Shown here in pieces: positions 44,814 through 55,985 of a stretch of 64,000 nucleotides of DNA. The notes beneath the pieces are model-generated. The model searched no databases, was not told where the DNA came from, and saw only the letters and a program-made list of their open reading frames with translations. The first letter of the stretch is position 1, and every line of letters starts with the position of its first letter. This DNA comes from Gemmatimonas sp. (GTDB lineage Bacteria > Gemmatimonadota > Gemmatimonadetes > Gemmatimonadales > Gemmatimonadaceae), in assembly GCF_027531815.1 (NCBI RefSeq), contig NZ_JAPZSK010000002.1, positions 496,001-560,000 of the forward strand. Direction: 5' to 3'. The translations under genes and the position numbers were made by a program.

Positions 44814-45431
44814 ATGACGGTCAAGAAGAAGTGGACGGTGATCCCCGGGTTCCTTGCGCTCGCCGCGGCAGCTACGCTGCTCTCGGCGTACAGCGGCGCG
44901 TCGTCGTCGCAGGGCAAGATCGTCGAGCAGCCCGTCAAGTTCGTCCACGCACCACACGTGCAGAAGGCGGGCATGAACTGCCTCTATTGTCATAGCGCCG
45001 CCAACAAGGCGCCCGATCCGGGGAACGCGTCGGTTGCGACCTGCATGGGCTGCCACACGTTGGTGAAGCCCCAGTCGGCCGAGATCAAGAAGATCGCGGC
45101 CTACTACCAGAAGGGGCAGCCGATCCCGTGGAACCGCGTGCACAAGGTGCCGGACTACGTCCAGTTCCCGCACATGCGCCACGTGAATGCCGGTGTCACC
45201 TGTCAGACCTGCCACGGGCAGATCCAGAATCAGGGGGCGCAGGGCCCGGACACCAATTACGTGCCCGTGCAGCAGGTGAACTCGCTCAACATGGGCTGGT
45301 GCATCAATTGCCACGTGCAGGGCTACAAGCCTGCCGAGGGTGCGCGACTGGCTGGCCAGCAGGTCACCCCGGAGCTGGAAGCGATGCCCGCGAAGAAGGC
45401 GCGCTACGATTGCGCCGTCTGCCACTACTGA
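44814..45431 (+). CDS. actA: Alternative complex III subunit ActA, pentaheme cytochrome c
   Basis: The 205-residue protein is a membrane-anchored, periplasmic c-type cytochrome that passes electrons out of alternative complex III, the quinol:electron-acceptor oxidoreductase that replaces bc1. One N-terminal helix (residues about 8-28) anchors it. Five CxxCH heme sites are at residues 56, 77, 130, 163 and 200 (CLYCH, CMGCH, CQTCH, CINCH, CAVCH), as in known ActA proteins. It is the first gene of actABCDEF. Confidence 0.93.
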   Translation: MTVKKKWTVIPGFLALAAAATLLSAYSGASSSQGKIVEQPVKFVHAPHVQKAGMNCLYCHSAANKAPDPGNASVATCMGCHTLVKPQSAEIKKIAAYYQKGQPIPWNRVHKVPDYVQFPHMRHVNAGVTCQTCHGQIQNQGAQGPDTNYVPVQQVNSLNMGWCINCHVQGYKPAEGARLAGQQVTPELEAMPAKKARYDCAVCHY

Positions 45432-45450
45432 TCATCGACCCTCGACCACG

Positions 45451-48400
45451 ATGAGCACAGAAGCGGGGACCGGCGTCAAGCGCCGCGAGTTCCTCAAGAT
45501 CCTGGGCGCCACGAGCGCCACGACGGCGGTGGTGGGTTGCTCCTCCGAGAAGGTGGGCAAGCTCATTCCGTACGTTGCCTCGCCGGACAACACCGTGCCG
45601 GGCGTGTCGCAGTACTACGCGACGACGTGCCGTGAGTGTGCGGCTGCGTGCGGTGTCCTGGCCGAAGTCCGCGACGGCCGTCCCATCAAGCTCGAGGGCA
45701 ACCCCGAGCATCCCATGAACCGGGGCGCCATCTGCGCCACCGGTCTGTCGGCGGTGCAGGGGCTCTACAACCCCGATCGCTACCGGTCGCCCATGGTGCG
45801 CGAGGGCAACGCCCTCAAGCCCACCACGTGGGACAAGGCCTTCGAGCTCCTGGCCCAGAAGCTGGGTGAGGTCAAGTCGAAGGGGCAGGCCGGCAACGTC
45901 GTGTTCATCAACCAGCACGAGTCGGGCACCTTCCCGGGCTTCCTCGATCAGTGGCTGTCGGCGAACGGCATGCCGGCGCACCTGAGCGTGGACAGCACCG
46001 CGCCGGTCGCGACCATCGCCGCCAATCAGAAGGCCTACGGTGCGGCGTGGCCGCAGCTCGACTTCAGCGCGGCCAAGCTGGTGGTGTCCTTCGGCGCCGA
46101 CTTCCTCGATGGGTGGGGACACAGCGTGCCGCAGCAGCTCGACTGGGCCGATGCGCGTGCCAAGCTCACCGACGCACCGCGTCTGGTGTACGTCGGTGCT
46201 CGCCGTTCGCTGACCGGCCTCAACGCCGACCAGTGGATTCCGGCCAAGCCCGGCAGCGAGATGGCGCTCTGCGCCGCGCTCACGGGAGCGGGTACGGCAC
46301 AGGCGGCGTCGGACGCGTCCGGCGTGCCGGTGGCGACCATCGAAGCCCTGGCCAAGGCCATCGCCGATGCCGGCAACGGCGTCATGGCGATCTGCGGTGT
46401 CACCGGCGGTGACGCGGTCGAGTGCGCCACCATGGTGGCCGACATCAACAAGAAAGCGGGCTCGGTCGGGACGACCATCAAGCCCGCCAGCGCGCATGCC
46501 GGCTACGCGGGGCTCGCCTCGTATGCCGATCTGGCGAGCGCGGTGCGCAACATGGACGCCGGCACGGTGCCGCTGGCTTTCGTGCGCGGTGCCAACCCGG
46601 CGCACACCATGCCCAAGTCGGCGGGCTTTGCGGCGGCCTTCGCCAAGGTCGGCTTCAAGGTCTCCTTCTCGGCCATGCCCGACGAAACGGCGCAGCTGGC
46701 CGATCTCATCCTCCCCGACAACCACTGGCTCGAAAGCTGGGGCGATGCGGCCGGGGCGAATGGGCAGCTTGGTCTGCAGCAGCCCACGCTCGAGCCGGTG
46801 TTCGACACGCGCAGCACCAGCGACGTGCTCATCACCCTCGCCAAGCGCGACCAGGCGCTCGCCGCGCGCTACAACGTGGCCGATTACCGCGCCTGGTACA
46901 TCAGCAAGTTCCCCGGTGGCGGGTCGGCGTTCACCACGGCGCTGACCAAGGCGCAGGTGAGCAGCGGGCCGCTCGTGCCCACGACCGGCCGCACGCTGTC
47001 GGCCACCGCCATGCCGGCCGCGGCCGGCAACGGTGACTTCTTCGTGCACGTGTTCCCGTCGCCCACGCTGGGTGACGGTGCCGGCGCGAACAAGCCGTGG
47101 CTGCAGGAGCTCCCTGATCCGGTCTCCAAGATCGCCTGGCAGTCGTGGGTCGAGGTGCACCCGTCCACGGCCAAGAAGCTTGGCATCAAGGAAGGCACAC
47201 ACCTCACCATCGAAACGTCCGCCGGCAAGGTCACGGCCCCGGCGTACATCTACATGGGCGTGCGCCCCGACACCGTCGCCGTCGCGCTTGGTCAGGGCCA
47301 CACCGCCTACGGACGCTTCGCGCAGAACATCGGCGTGAATGCGTACGACCTCGTGCCGGCTGGCTGGGACGCCGCCGGCGGTCTCGCCCTCGGCAGCCTC
47401 AAGGGCAAGGTCACCGTCACCGCGGACAATTCGCCACTCGTCACGACCGAAGGCTCCGCGCGCCAGCATGGCCGCGGCATCGGTCAGGCGCTGCCGGTCG
47501 GGGTGCTGCTCGGAACGGAACAGGAAGTCGAGAAGCACCACCACGAAATCCCGGGGCTGCCGTCACACGACTTCAAGTCGGGGCTCAAGGCGCCGGTGGC
47601 GGCCGATGCGCAGGGTGAGTTCGCCAACCCCGAGGCGGGGGCAACGGGCATGTACGACCCGCAGCATTCGAGCAAGATGGAGAAGCGCCGCTGGGCGATG
47701 ACCATCGACCTCGCGCGCTGCACGGGGTGCTCGGCGTGCGTCACGGCCTGCTACAGCGAGAACAACATTCCCACGGTGGGCGCCCCCTACCAGGGTCGCG
47801 CGCTCAGCCCCACCAACTGGGACGAGCGTCCGGGCGCCAACATCATCAAGGGGCGCGAGATGGCGTGGATTCGCCTCGAGCGCTACTACGAGGGCAACGA
47901 CAATACGGAGAACGAGTTCTCTCCGGATTTCGACACGCGCTTCGTGCCCATGATGTGCCAGCATTGCGGCAACGCGCCGTGCGAGCCGGTGTGCCCCGTG
48001 TACGCCACGTACCACTCGCCCGACGGCCTCAACGTGCAGGTGTACAACCGCTGCGTCGGCACGCGCTACTGCAGCAACAACTGCCCGTACAAGGTCCGCT
48101 ACTTCAACTGGTTCGGCTACGGCGAGCCGGAGCGTCGTCAGTACGCCTGGCCGGAGCCCATGCACTGGTCGCTCAACCCCGACGTCACCGTGCGTGGCAA
48201 GGGTGTCATGGAGAAGTGCACGTTCTGCGTGCAGCGTATCCGTGAGGCCGAGCACCGCGCCAAGGCGGAAGGGCGCGAGGTGAATGGCGACGAATTCACC
48301 ACGGCCTGCGCGCAGGCCTGCCCGTCGCGCGCCATCATCTTCGGTGACGCGGCCGACGAAAACTGGACCGTTTCGAAGCTCGCCTACGACCGTCGTGCCT

Positions 48401-48492
48401 ACCACGTGTTCGAGGAACTGAACACGTACACCGCCGTGGTCTATCTCAAGAAGGTCAACTATCCGGCGCCGGCCGCACCGGCGAAGGCCTGA
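45451..48492 (+). CDS. actB: Alternative complex III subunit ActB, iron-sulfur protein
   Basis: The 1013-residue protein fuses a molybdopterin-oxidoreductase-like N-terminal part with a ferredoxin-like C-terminal part, as ActB does. A Tat-type signal, KRREFLKILG, begins near residue 10. The N-terminal cysteines CRECAAACG start at residue 60. C-terminal cluster motifs are CTGCSACVTACYS (from 757), CQHCGNAPCEPVCP (836), CVGTRYCSNNCP (868) and CTFC plus CAQACP (923 onward), which should carry cubane-type clusters. In characterised ActB no molybdenum cofactor is bound. ATG 45451 lies 19 bases after actA; a longer ORF from 45340 overlaps actA and was rejected. Confidence 0.93.
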   Translation: MSTEAGTGVKRREFLKILGATSATTAVVGCSSEKVGKLIPYVASPDNTVPGVSQYYATTCRECAAACGVLAEVRDGRPIKLEGNPEHPMNRGAICATGLSAVQGLYNPDRYRSPMVREGNALKPTTWDKAFELLAQKLGEVKSKGQAGNVVFINQHESGTFPGFLDQWLSANGMPAHLSVDSTAPVATIAANQKAYGAAWPQLDFSAAKLVVSFGADFLDGWGHSVPQQLDWADARAKLTDAPRLVYVGARRSLTGLNADQWIPAKPGSEMALCAALTGAGTAQAASDASGVPVATIEALAKAIADAGNGVMAICGVTGGDAVECATMVADINKKAGSVGTTIKPASAHAGYAGLASYADLASAVRNMDAGTVPLAFVRGANPAHTMPKSAGFAAAFAKVGFKVSFSAMPDETAQLADLILPDNHWLESWGDAAGANGQLGLQQPTLEPVFDTRSTSDVLITLAKRDQALAARYNVADYRAWYISKFPGGGSAFTTALTKAQVSSGPLVPTTGRTLSATAMPAAAGNGDFFVHVFPSPTLGDGAGANKPWLQELPDPVSKIAWQSWVEVHPSTAKKLGIKEGTHLTIETSAGKVTAPAYIYMGVRPDTVAVALGQGHTAYGRFAQNIGVNAYDLVPAGWDAAGGLALGSLKGKVTVTADNSPLVTTEGSARQHGRGIGQALPVGVLLGTEQEVEKHHHEIPGLPSHDFKSGLKAPVAADAQGEFANPEAGATGMYDPQHSSKMEKRRWAMTIDLARCTGCSACVTACYSENNIPTVGAPYQGRALSPTNWDERPGANIIKGREMAWIRLERYYEGNDNTENEFSPDFDTRFVPMMCQHCGNAPCEPVCPVYATYHSPDGLNVQVYNRCVGTRYCSNNCPYKVRYFNWFGYGEPERRQYAWPEPMHWSLNPDVTVRGKGVMEKCTFCVQRIREAEHRAKAEGREVNGDEFTTACAQACPSRAIIFGDAADENWTVSKLAYDRRAYHVFEELNTYTAVVYLKKVNYPAPAAPAKA

Positions 48493-48503
48493 GGAGCGCG
48501 ATA

Positions 48504-49909
<1,406 letters not shown>

Positions 49910-49910
<1 letters not shown>

Positions 49911-50410
49911 TGCAGGGCGTGCTTGGGGTTTTCCATCACCTCGATACGACCGTCACGGCGATCGAGGAACTCAAGAAGAAGAAGCTGGGCGATGTCACCG
50001 TGTACTCGCCCACGATCCGCCATGAACTCGATGAGGCGATCGCCGGCCCGAACAGCGTCGTCCGTCGGTTTACCCTCATCGGTGGTCTGCTGGGCGTCAG
50101 CTTCGGCTACTGGGTCGCGATCTGGTCCAGCAACTACTGGCCGCTCGTCACCGGCGGCAAGGCCATTGCGTCGTGGATCCCGTACACCATCATCGGCTTC
50201 GAAGTCATGGTGCTCGTGGGCGCCCTGTCCACCGTCGCCGGCATGTTCATCAACTCGCGTGTCCCTCGCCTGACCACCACGGTCGGCTACGATGACCGCT
50301 TCTCCTCCGGACACTTCGGCGTCTTTATCGCGTGTGACGCGGCGAAGGCGACGCAGGCCGAAGAGCTCCTGCGTCATGCCGGGGCCGAGGAGGTGCGCCG
50401 TGAAGCCTGA
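49910..50410 (+). CDS. actD: Alternative complex III subunit ActD (DUF3341)
   Basis: The 166-residue protein has the DUF3341 arrangement: a soluble N-terminal part (HHLDTTVTAIEELKKKKLGDVTVYSP), two transmembrane helices (about residues 57-80 and 92-115) and a soluble C-terminal part ending HAGAEEVRREA. It is a structural subunit of the complex. The start overlaps actC (TGATG) and an in-frame extension to 49802 was rejected. Its end overlaps actE by 11 bases. Confidence 0.92.
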
Positions 50411-51215
50411 GCTTTCCAACCAGATGCCGTCAGTCGTGTCGCGTGCGTTGCGCGCCTCCGTGGCCATCATGCTCCCCGTAGCGTTCGGGGCCTGCTCGTG
50501 GTTCACCGACTTCAAGAACCAGCCGCGCATCGAGCCGTGGGAGCCGTTCTCCCAGAATGAGGCCGACTCGCTCACGCCGCCGCGCGGGCAGCCGCAGTAC
50601 TCGGTGCCGGTGCAGGGCACGCAGGTCGCGGCCTGGCAGATCGGCTACCAGCCGCTGCCGCAGGTGATCGACAGCTTCACGCCCATTCCGAACCCGACGC
50701 CGGTGTCCGAGGCCTCGCTCGAGAACGGCAAGAAGAACTACCAGATCAACTGCGCGGTGTGCCACGGCGCGGCCGGCGACGGCAACGGGGGCCTCAAGAA
50801 GGTCAATCCGGCCTACGGCTTCAGCCCCAGCCTGCTCACCGAGTCGGCTCGGGGTCGCTCCGACGGCTACATGTACGGCATGCTGCGCAACGGTCGCGGC
50901 ATCATGCCCAGCTACAACCGTATCGAAGAGAACGACCGCTGGGACGTCGTGAACTACGTGCGGGCACTGCAGAAGGGCGGCGCGGACACCACGCTCCACG
51001 GCTACCCCGGGCAGAACGGCACCACCGTGCCGGGGCCGTCGCTCACGGCGCCCACGCGTCCGTCGCCGTTCGCCAAGCCCACGCAGCAGCCCACCGTCGG
51101 GTCGCCGAACATCAACTCGGCCACCTTCAAGGGCAACAACGAGAACGACACCATGCGCAAGCTGCACCTCGGCCCGCCGTCGGCCGCTGGTGAGGGCAAG
51201 GAGAAGCACGAGTGA
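50400..51215 (+). CDS. actE: Alternative complex III subunit ActE, monoheme cytochrome c lipoprotein
   Basis: The 271-residue protein has a signal ending in lipobox AFGAC (Cys32), then a monoheme cytochrome c domain with CAVCH at 118-122 and an axial methionine, probably Met169 in RGIMPSY. A proline- and threonine-rich tail follows. GTG 50400 is chosen because GAGGAGGT sits 5 bases upstream and the signal peptide then has a short basic start; ATG 50424 is an alternative. It overlaps actD by 11 bases and its stop overlaps actF (GTGA). Confidence 0.9.
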   Translation: MKPELSNQMPSVVSRALRASVAIMLPVAFGACSWFTDFKNQPRIEPWEPFSQNEADSLTPPRGQPQYSVPVQGTQVAAWQIGYQPLPQVIDSFTPIPNPTPVSEASLENGKKNYQINCAVCHGAAGDGNGGLKKVNPAYGFSPSLLTESARGRSDGYMYGMLRNGRGIMPSYNRIEENDRWDVVNYVRALQKGGADTTLHGYPGQNGTTVPGPSLTAPTRPSPFAKPTQQPTVGSPNINSATFKGNNENDTMRKLHLGPPSAAGEGKEKHE

Positions 51216-52543
51216 GCCAGCACTATCACTACCCGTCGCGCGAGGAATTCGCGCGGCGCCTCTCCGCCAAGTCGGTTCCGGGCGGCCTCAAGACGGCGGC
51301 GCTCATCGCTGCGGTCGTCGGCATCGGCGTCTTCGTCATGGGGCTCTTCACCAACCCCGACCGCGCCTGGCAGGCGCTCCAGTACAACTGGACGTACTTC
51401 GCCGCCATCTCCACCGCCGGCGTCGCGTTCGCGGCCGTGCAGCGCATCGTCACCGCGCGGTGGTCGCGTCCCATCGTGCGATTCGCCGAGGGCTTCTACG
51501 CCTTCGTCCCCATCGCCTTCGTCATCCTCATCGCCATCCTGTTCTTCAGCGGCGACCACATCTTCACGTTCCGCGGCCGCGAAGCCGCCCCAACGGAAGA
51601 GAAGGCCGCGTACCTGAGCAATGGGTGGTTCATCATCCGCGGGCTCTTCTTCTTCGGCGCCATCACGGTGCTGCAGGGGTTGTTCGTCTGGAACTCGGTC
51701 AAGATGGATGTGGCCGTGCTCCCCGAATACGGCGCCAAGTGGGCGGCGGGGCTGCGCGCGAAGATGCGTGCGGGCTGGAGCGGCGACGAGCGTCGGGAGC
51801 TGCACACGCAGCACTCGCTCATGGGCAAGCTCGGTGTGGCCGTGCCCATGGCGTTCGTGATCGGCTGGTGCTTCATGGCGTGGGACTACTCCATGACCAT
51901 CTCGCTGCACTTCCAGCAGACCATGTACGCGTGGATCGTGTTCATGACCGGCTGGGTCAACATGGTCATGCTGTTGTCGCTCCTGACCATGTGGTGGCGC
52001 AACCACCTGGACATGAAGGACATCGCCACCATGGACCACCTGTGGGATCTGGGTAAGCTCTGCTTCGCCTTCACGGCGTTCGTGGGCTACATCAGCTTCT
52101 CGCAGTACCTGGTGATCTGGTACGGCAACATGCCCGAAGAGACCCACTTCTACCGCCTGCGCCTGTCGGGCGTCTGGAAGCCGGTCACCCAGCTCATCCC
52201 CATCTTCGGCTTCGTGCTCCCCTTCTTCGGGCTCATCTCGAAGGCCGCCAAGATGTACCTGCCCACGTTCGTGCTTTTCGCCGTGTGCAGCCTCATCGGG
52301 GTGTATCTCCACCGCTACATCGAGATCTATCCCAGCATCTACGGCGAGGCCACGAGCCTGCCGTTCGGTCTCCAGGAGATCGGCACCACCATCGGCTTCC
52401 TCGGACTCTGGGCATTCAGCTACTTCAGCTTCATGGATGCCTTCCCCGTCATGCGCGTGTTCATGATGACCACGCCGTTCAAGGACGAGGTGCAGGTGCC
52501 AGTTGATGCGAAGACCATGGAGCCGCTGCCGGCGCACGAGTAA
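51212..52543 (+). CDS. actF: Alternative complex III subunit ActF, NrfD-type membrane protein
   Basis: The 443-residue protein has about ten transmembrane helices in NrfD style, similar in plan to ActC. Segments include GIGVFVMGLFTNPDRAWQALQYNWTYF-type helices near the start and FVGYISFSQYLVIWYGNMPEETHFY in the middle, a conserved ActF stretch. It starts at GTG 51212, overlapping the actE stop (GTGA). It is the last gene of the operon; a strong hairpin follows and no terminal oxidase genes are attached, unlike many act clusters. Confidence 0.92.
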   Translation: MSQHYHYPSREEFARRLSAKSVPGGLKTAALIAAVVGIGVFVMGLFTNPDRAWQALQYNWTYFAAISTAGVAFAAVQRIVTARWSRPIVRFAEGFYAFVPIAFVILIAILFFSGDHIFTFRGREAAPTEEKAAYLSNGWFIIRGLFFFGAITVLQGLFVWNSVKMDVAVLPEYGAKWAAGLRAKMRAGWSGDERRELHTQHSLMGKLGVAVPMAFVIGWCFMAWDYSMTISLHFQQTMYAWIVFMTGWVNMVMLLSLLTMWWRNHLDMKDIATMDHLWDLGKLCFAFTAFVGYISFSQYLVIWYGNMPEETHFYRLRLSGVWKPVTQLIPIFGFVLPFFGLISKAAKMYLPTFVLFAVCSLIGVYLHRYIEIYPSIYGEATSLPFGLQEIGTTIGFLGLWAFSYFSFMDAFPVMRVFMMTTPFKDEVQVPVDAKTMEPLPAHE

Positions 52544-52564
52544 GCGCCAGCACACGGACCAAGA

Positions 52565-52602
52565 AACGCGGGCGGCATTCCTCAGGGGATGCCGCCCGCG
52601 TT
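52565..52602. terminator. Bidirectional terminator between actF and ppsA
   Basis: AACGCGGGCGGCAT (52565-52578) pairs perfectly with ATGCCGCCCGCGTT (52589-52602); the loop can zip further (CC/GG). On the minus strand it is followed by TTCTT. It serves two converging genes. Confidence 0.75.
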
Positions 52603-52630
52603 CGCATTTCGGTTCAGCCCCGGCTCGACG

Positions 52631-55015
52631 TCAAGTCGCGGCGCTCGCCTCCAGCGCCGCCACCCGATGCAGCACCGGCACCACGCTGTCGGGATTGAGT
52701 GAAATGGAGTCGATGCCCGCGCGCACCAGAAACTCGGCGAACTCCGGGTAGTCACTCGGCGCTTGCCCGCAGATGCCCACCTTGCACCCCACGGCATGGG
52801 CGTCGGCGATGAGCCGCTCGATGGAGCGGAGCACGGCCGGGTTTCGCTCGTCGAACAGTGAGGCCAGCAGGGCGTTATCACGGTCCACACCCAGGGTCAG
52901 CTGCGTGAGATCGTTGCTCCCAATGGAGAAGCCGTCGAAGCGTGCGCCAAACTCCCGCGCCAGCAGCACATTGCTGGGGATCTCCGCCATCACGTACACC
53001 TCGAGCCCAGCCTCGCCCCGCACGAGCCCGTGCCGCTGCATCTCCGCCAGGACCTTGTCGGCTTCTTCCAGCGTACGGCAGAAGGGAATCATGACGACCA
53101 CGTTGCGCAGTCCCATCGTTTCGCGCACGCGCCGGATGGCGCGGCACTCCAGACCGAAGCCTTCGCGGTAGCGATCGTCGTAGTAGCGCGAGGCACCACG
53201 AAACCCGATCATGGGGTTCTCCTCGTGTGGCTCGAACGCGCGACCACCAAGCAATCCGGCATACTCGTTCGTCTTGAAGTCGCTGAAGCGCACGATCACT
53301 TGCTCCGGCCACTGCGACGCGGCGATCTGCCCAATGCCCGCCGCCATGCGGTCCACGAAGAACGCGGCCGGCGAGTCGTGCCCCTGCGTGAGTGCCAGGA
53401 GCTGCGCCCGCTCGTCGTTGGAGAGCTGTTCCGGGTGGAGCAGCGCCATGGGATGCGCCTTGGCCATGTGCTCGATCACAAACTCGATGCGCGCCAGACC
53501 AATGCCGCGCACCGGCAGGCGCCACCAGCGCATGGCCATGGCCGGATCGGCCACGTTCAGCATGATGGCCGTACGTGTCTGGGGCATGGCCTCCAGATCA
53601 AGCGTGTCCTCCCGGTACGCCAGCGCGCCCTCGTACACCGTCCCCGTTTGCCCTTCCGCGCAGCTGACCGTGACCGTTCGGTCGTTCAGCACGGCCGTTG
53701 CACCGGTCGCGCCCACGATGGCCGCGATGCCCAGCTCCCGGCTCACAATGGCGGCGTGGCTGGTACGGCCTCCGCTGTCGGTCACGATGGCAGAGGCGCG
53801 CTTCATGACCGGCACCCAGTCGGGGTCGGTCTGCCTGGCCACGAGCACCGCCCCCTCCTCGAAGCGGTGGGCTTCGTGCATCCCGCTCAGCACAATCGCC
53901 CGCCCCGTGGCAATGCGGCTGCCCACGGCAACACCAGTCACCAGCACCGGTCCGGTCCCTTCGAGCGTGAACGTACTGACGTTGGAGGTCTGCTCACGGG
54001 AGCGTACCGTCTCCGGGCGGGCTTGCACGATGTACAGCGCGCCGTCGAGACCGTCCTTGGCCCACTCCACATCCATGGGACAGCCGTAGTGCGCCTCAAT
54101 GCGCGTGCACCAGCGGGCGATCTGCAGCACCTCCTGGTCGGACAGACAGCGCGTGGCACGCTCGGCCCCCGTGGTGTCCACGTTGACCGGTGCCCCATCG
54201 GCCGCCAACACCATCTTCAGCTGTTTGAGCCCCGTGGTGGCATCCAGGATGGGAGCGAGCGATGGATCGGCAAGCAGCGGCTTGAAGACACGCCATTCAT
54301 CGGGATTCACCACGCCCTTCACCACGTTCTCACCAAGTCCCCAGGCACCGGTGAGAATGACCAGTGATCGGAAGCCCGATTCCGTGTCGAGCGTGAAGGC
54401 CACCCCCGAGGCGCCCACATCGCTGCGCACCATCTGCTGCACGCCCACCGACAGCGCCAGTCCGTCGGCCGCAATACCATGATGCGCGCGATAGGCAATC
54501 GCGCGGTCGGTGTAGAGCGAGGCGAAGCACCGGGGAATGGCTGCCAGGAGTGACGCCTCACCCACCACGTTCAGAAAGGACTCCTGTTGCCCGGCAAAGC
54601 TGGCGTCGGGCAGGTCTTCCGCCGTGGCCGAGCTGCGCACGGCGACTGGCGGGTCCGGTTTGCCCGCGCGTTCGGCGAGCTGCGCATAGCGTGCCTGCAC
54701 CTCGGCGATAACTGCGTCGGGGAGCGGCGCCGCCAGCATGGCGCCGCGAATGGCCGTCCCTACCTCGGGCAGCGGCGTGCCGGAGCGCAGGCGTGCCAAC
54801 TCGTGCGCGATGATGGCCGCAAGACCGTTTCGCTCCAGAAACAGCCGGTATGCCGCCGTCGTGAGCGCGAACCCGTCGGGCACCGCAATGCCGAGCGACA
54901 CGAGGTGTCGTCGCATCTCCCCCAGCGATGCATTCTTGCCGCCCACCGCAGAGACGTTGGCGCGCGAGAAGTCGTCGAACCAGCCAGCAAGCGGGGTGGT
55001 CACACGGCCATCCAT
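52631..55015 (-). CDS. ppsA: Phosphoenolpyruvate synthase
   Basis: The 794-residue protein makes PEP from pyruvate and ATP, the entry to gluconeogenesis. Domains follow the usual order: ATP/pyruvate-binding (residues about 15-345, SAVGGKNASLGEM and VAVRSSATAEDLPDASFAGQQES), the swivelling phosphohistidine domain with His420 in SGGRTSHAAIVSREL, and a PEP-binding barrel (about 480-790) with FSIGSNDLTQL and GICGQAPSDYPEF, which holds the catalytic cysteine. Length matches E. coli PpsA (792). The start at ATG 55015 overlaps the preceding dehydrogenase stop by 16 bases; an ORF extending to 55447 was rejected. Confidence 0.92.
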   Translation of the reverse strand: MDGRVTTPLAGWFDDFSRANVSAVGGKNASLGEMRRHLVSLGIAVPDGFALTTAAYRLFLERNGLAAIIAHELARLRSGTPLPEVGTAIRGAMLAAPLPDAVIAEVQARYAQLAERAGKPDPPVAVRSSATAEDLPDASFAGQQESFLNVVGEASLLAAIPRCFASLYTDRAIAYRAHHGIAADGLALSVGVQQMVRSDVGASGVAFTLDTESGFRSLVILTGAWGLGENVVKGVVNPDEWRVFKPLLADPSLAPILDATTGLKQLKMVLAADGAPVNVDTTGAERATRCLSDQEVLQIARWCTRIEAHYGCPMDVEWAKDGLDGALYIVQARPETVRSREQTSNVSTFTLEGTGPVLVTGVAVGSRIATGRAIVLSGMHEAHRFEEGAVLVARQTDPDWVPVMKRASAIVTDSGGRTSHAAIVSRELGIAAIVGATGATAVLNDRTVTVSCAEGQTGTVYEGALAYREDTLDLEAMPQTRTAIMLNVADPAMAMRWWRLPVRGIGLARIEFVIEHMAKAHPMALLHPEQLSNDERAQLLALTQGHDSPAAFFVDRMAAGIGQIAASQWPEQVIVRFSDFKTNEYAGLLGGRAFEPHEENPMIGFRGASRYYDDRYREGFGLECRAIRRVRETMGLRNVVVMIPFCRTLEEADKVLAEMQRHGLVRGEAGLEVYVMAEIPSNVLLAREFGARFDGFSIGSNDLTQLTLGVDRDNALLASLFDERNPAVLRSIERLIADAHAVGCKVGICGQAPSDYPEFAEFLVRAGIDSISLNPDSVVPVLHRVAALEASAAT

Positions 55016-55764
55016 CCACCATCGGCCGTCACCACGGCGCCGTTGATGAAGCGCGCCGCATCGCTCGCGAGGAACAGCGCCAGTTCGGCAATGTCGCTCG
55101 ACTCGAGCCAGGCCGGGATGAGCGTGGCGAACTGTCCGGCACGCGCGGCGCCCACCGGGTCGAGGCGGTCGGCGGGCATGCTTTCGGCGATATTCGTTTT
55201 CGTGGCTCCCGGGCAGATCGCATTGCACCGGATGCCGCGCTGCGCGTACATCCACGCCGTGCTGCGCGTGAGGCCAAGCAGGGCGTGCTTGGACGTGGTA
55301 TAGGCGGCCCCGGCCGCGCCGCCGCTCAGCGAGGCGATGCTGGCCACGTTGAGGATGGCGCCGTGTCCCTGGCCCAGCATGGCCCGCACGGCCATCCGGC
55401 TGGTGTACATGGGGCCATCCACGTTCACCCGCATGACGCGGTGCCACACGTCGTCGGTGAGTTCGCCCACGCCGGCCATGTAGTCCATGATGCCGGCATT
55501 GTTGACCAGCACATCGACGCGGCCGTGACGGTCGAGTGCGCCCTGCACGAGTGCCTCCGCGTCGGTGCGCTCCCCAATGTCGCCGACCATGGTGTGTATA
55601 CCTCGACCGGCGGCCTCGACCACGGCCGCCAAATCATCGAGGCGAGCGGCGTGCACATCGCCTGCCACCACGAGCGCGCCTTCACGCGCAAACAGTTCTG
55701 CCGTGGCACGGCCAATACCTGAGGCTGCGCCGGTGATGATGATGACCTTGCCGTCCAAACGCAT
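55000..55764 (-). CDS. Short-chain dehydrogenase/reductase, classical type
   Basis: The 254-residue protein has TGAASGIGRATAELF, NNAGIMD, a catalytic serine in NVASIASLSGG, YTTSKHALLG with the Tyr-Lys pair, and a C-terminal INGAVVTADGGWMAV typical of tetrameric classical SDRs. An aspartate after beta-2 (VVAGDVHAARL) suggests NAD(H). GGGAG lies upstream of ATG 55764. It precedes and overlaps ppsA, so they share a transcript; the substrate is unknown. Confidence 0.87.
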   Translation of the reverse strand: MRLDGKVIIITGAASGIGRATAELFAREGALVVAGDVHAARLDDLAAVVEAAGRGIHTMVGDIGERTDAEALVQGALDRHGRVDVLVNNAGIMDYMAGVGELTDDVWHRVMRVNVDGPMYTSRMAVRAMLGQGHGAILNVASIASLSGGAAGAAYTTSKHALLGLTRSTAWMYAQRGIRCNAICPGATKTNIAESMPADRLDPVGAARAGQFATLIPAWLESSDIAELALFLASDAARFINGAVVTADGGWMAV

Positions 55765-55883
55765 GGCTGCTCCCGAGGCTGGTGGATCCAGCCATGGTGT
55801 GTCCCGGAGGTGCGGCGCGCCATCAGGGAGTCCCTGTCGGTCGATCGGGGGGCGCCCCCCTGTACTCGGGCGTCGGGCGCCGA

Positions 55884-55889
55884 TAGAAT
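55884..55889 (+). promoter_or_regulatory. -10 element of the tRNA-Ala gene
   Basis: TAGAAT lies 13 bases before the tRNA, a typical distance for a stable-RNA promoter. No good -35 is visible 17 bases upstream. Confidence 0.5.
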
Positions 55890-55902
55890 ACGAGGCTGTT
55901 CG

Positions 55903-55975
55903 GGGGCGTTAGCTCAGCTGGGAGAGCGCGCGCTTTGCAAGCGTGAGGTCATCGGTTCGATCCCGATACGCTCCA
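55903..55975 (+). tRNA. tRNA-Ala (anticodon TGC)
   Basis: The cloverleaf reads clearly. The acceptor GGGGCGT pairs with ACGCTCC (one G-T). The D-stem is GCTC/GAGC, the anticodon stem CGCGC/GCGTG, and the anticodon loop TTTGCAA gives TGC. The T-arm is ATCGG-TTCGATC-CCGAT. The discriminator is A, and CCA is not encoded. The gene is 73 bases and stands alone. Confidence 0.95.
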
Positions 55976-55985
55976 CTCCGTCATT

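Noticed and set aside
44813-44996. Small antisense frames around the actA start
   Set aside because: The five CxxCH motifs fix the sense reading, and the antisense frames have no features.
45451-48492. Molybdopterin nitrate/polysulfide reductase for the ActB gene
   Set aside because: Gene order with pentaheme ActA, DUF3341 ActD and two NrfD proteins is diagnostic of alternative complex III, whose ActB lacks the Mo cofactor.
52631-55447. 938-codon reading of PEP synthase
   Set aside because: The extra N-terminal part overlaps the dehydrogenase gene in another frame; from 55015 the length equals normal PpsA.
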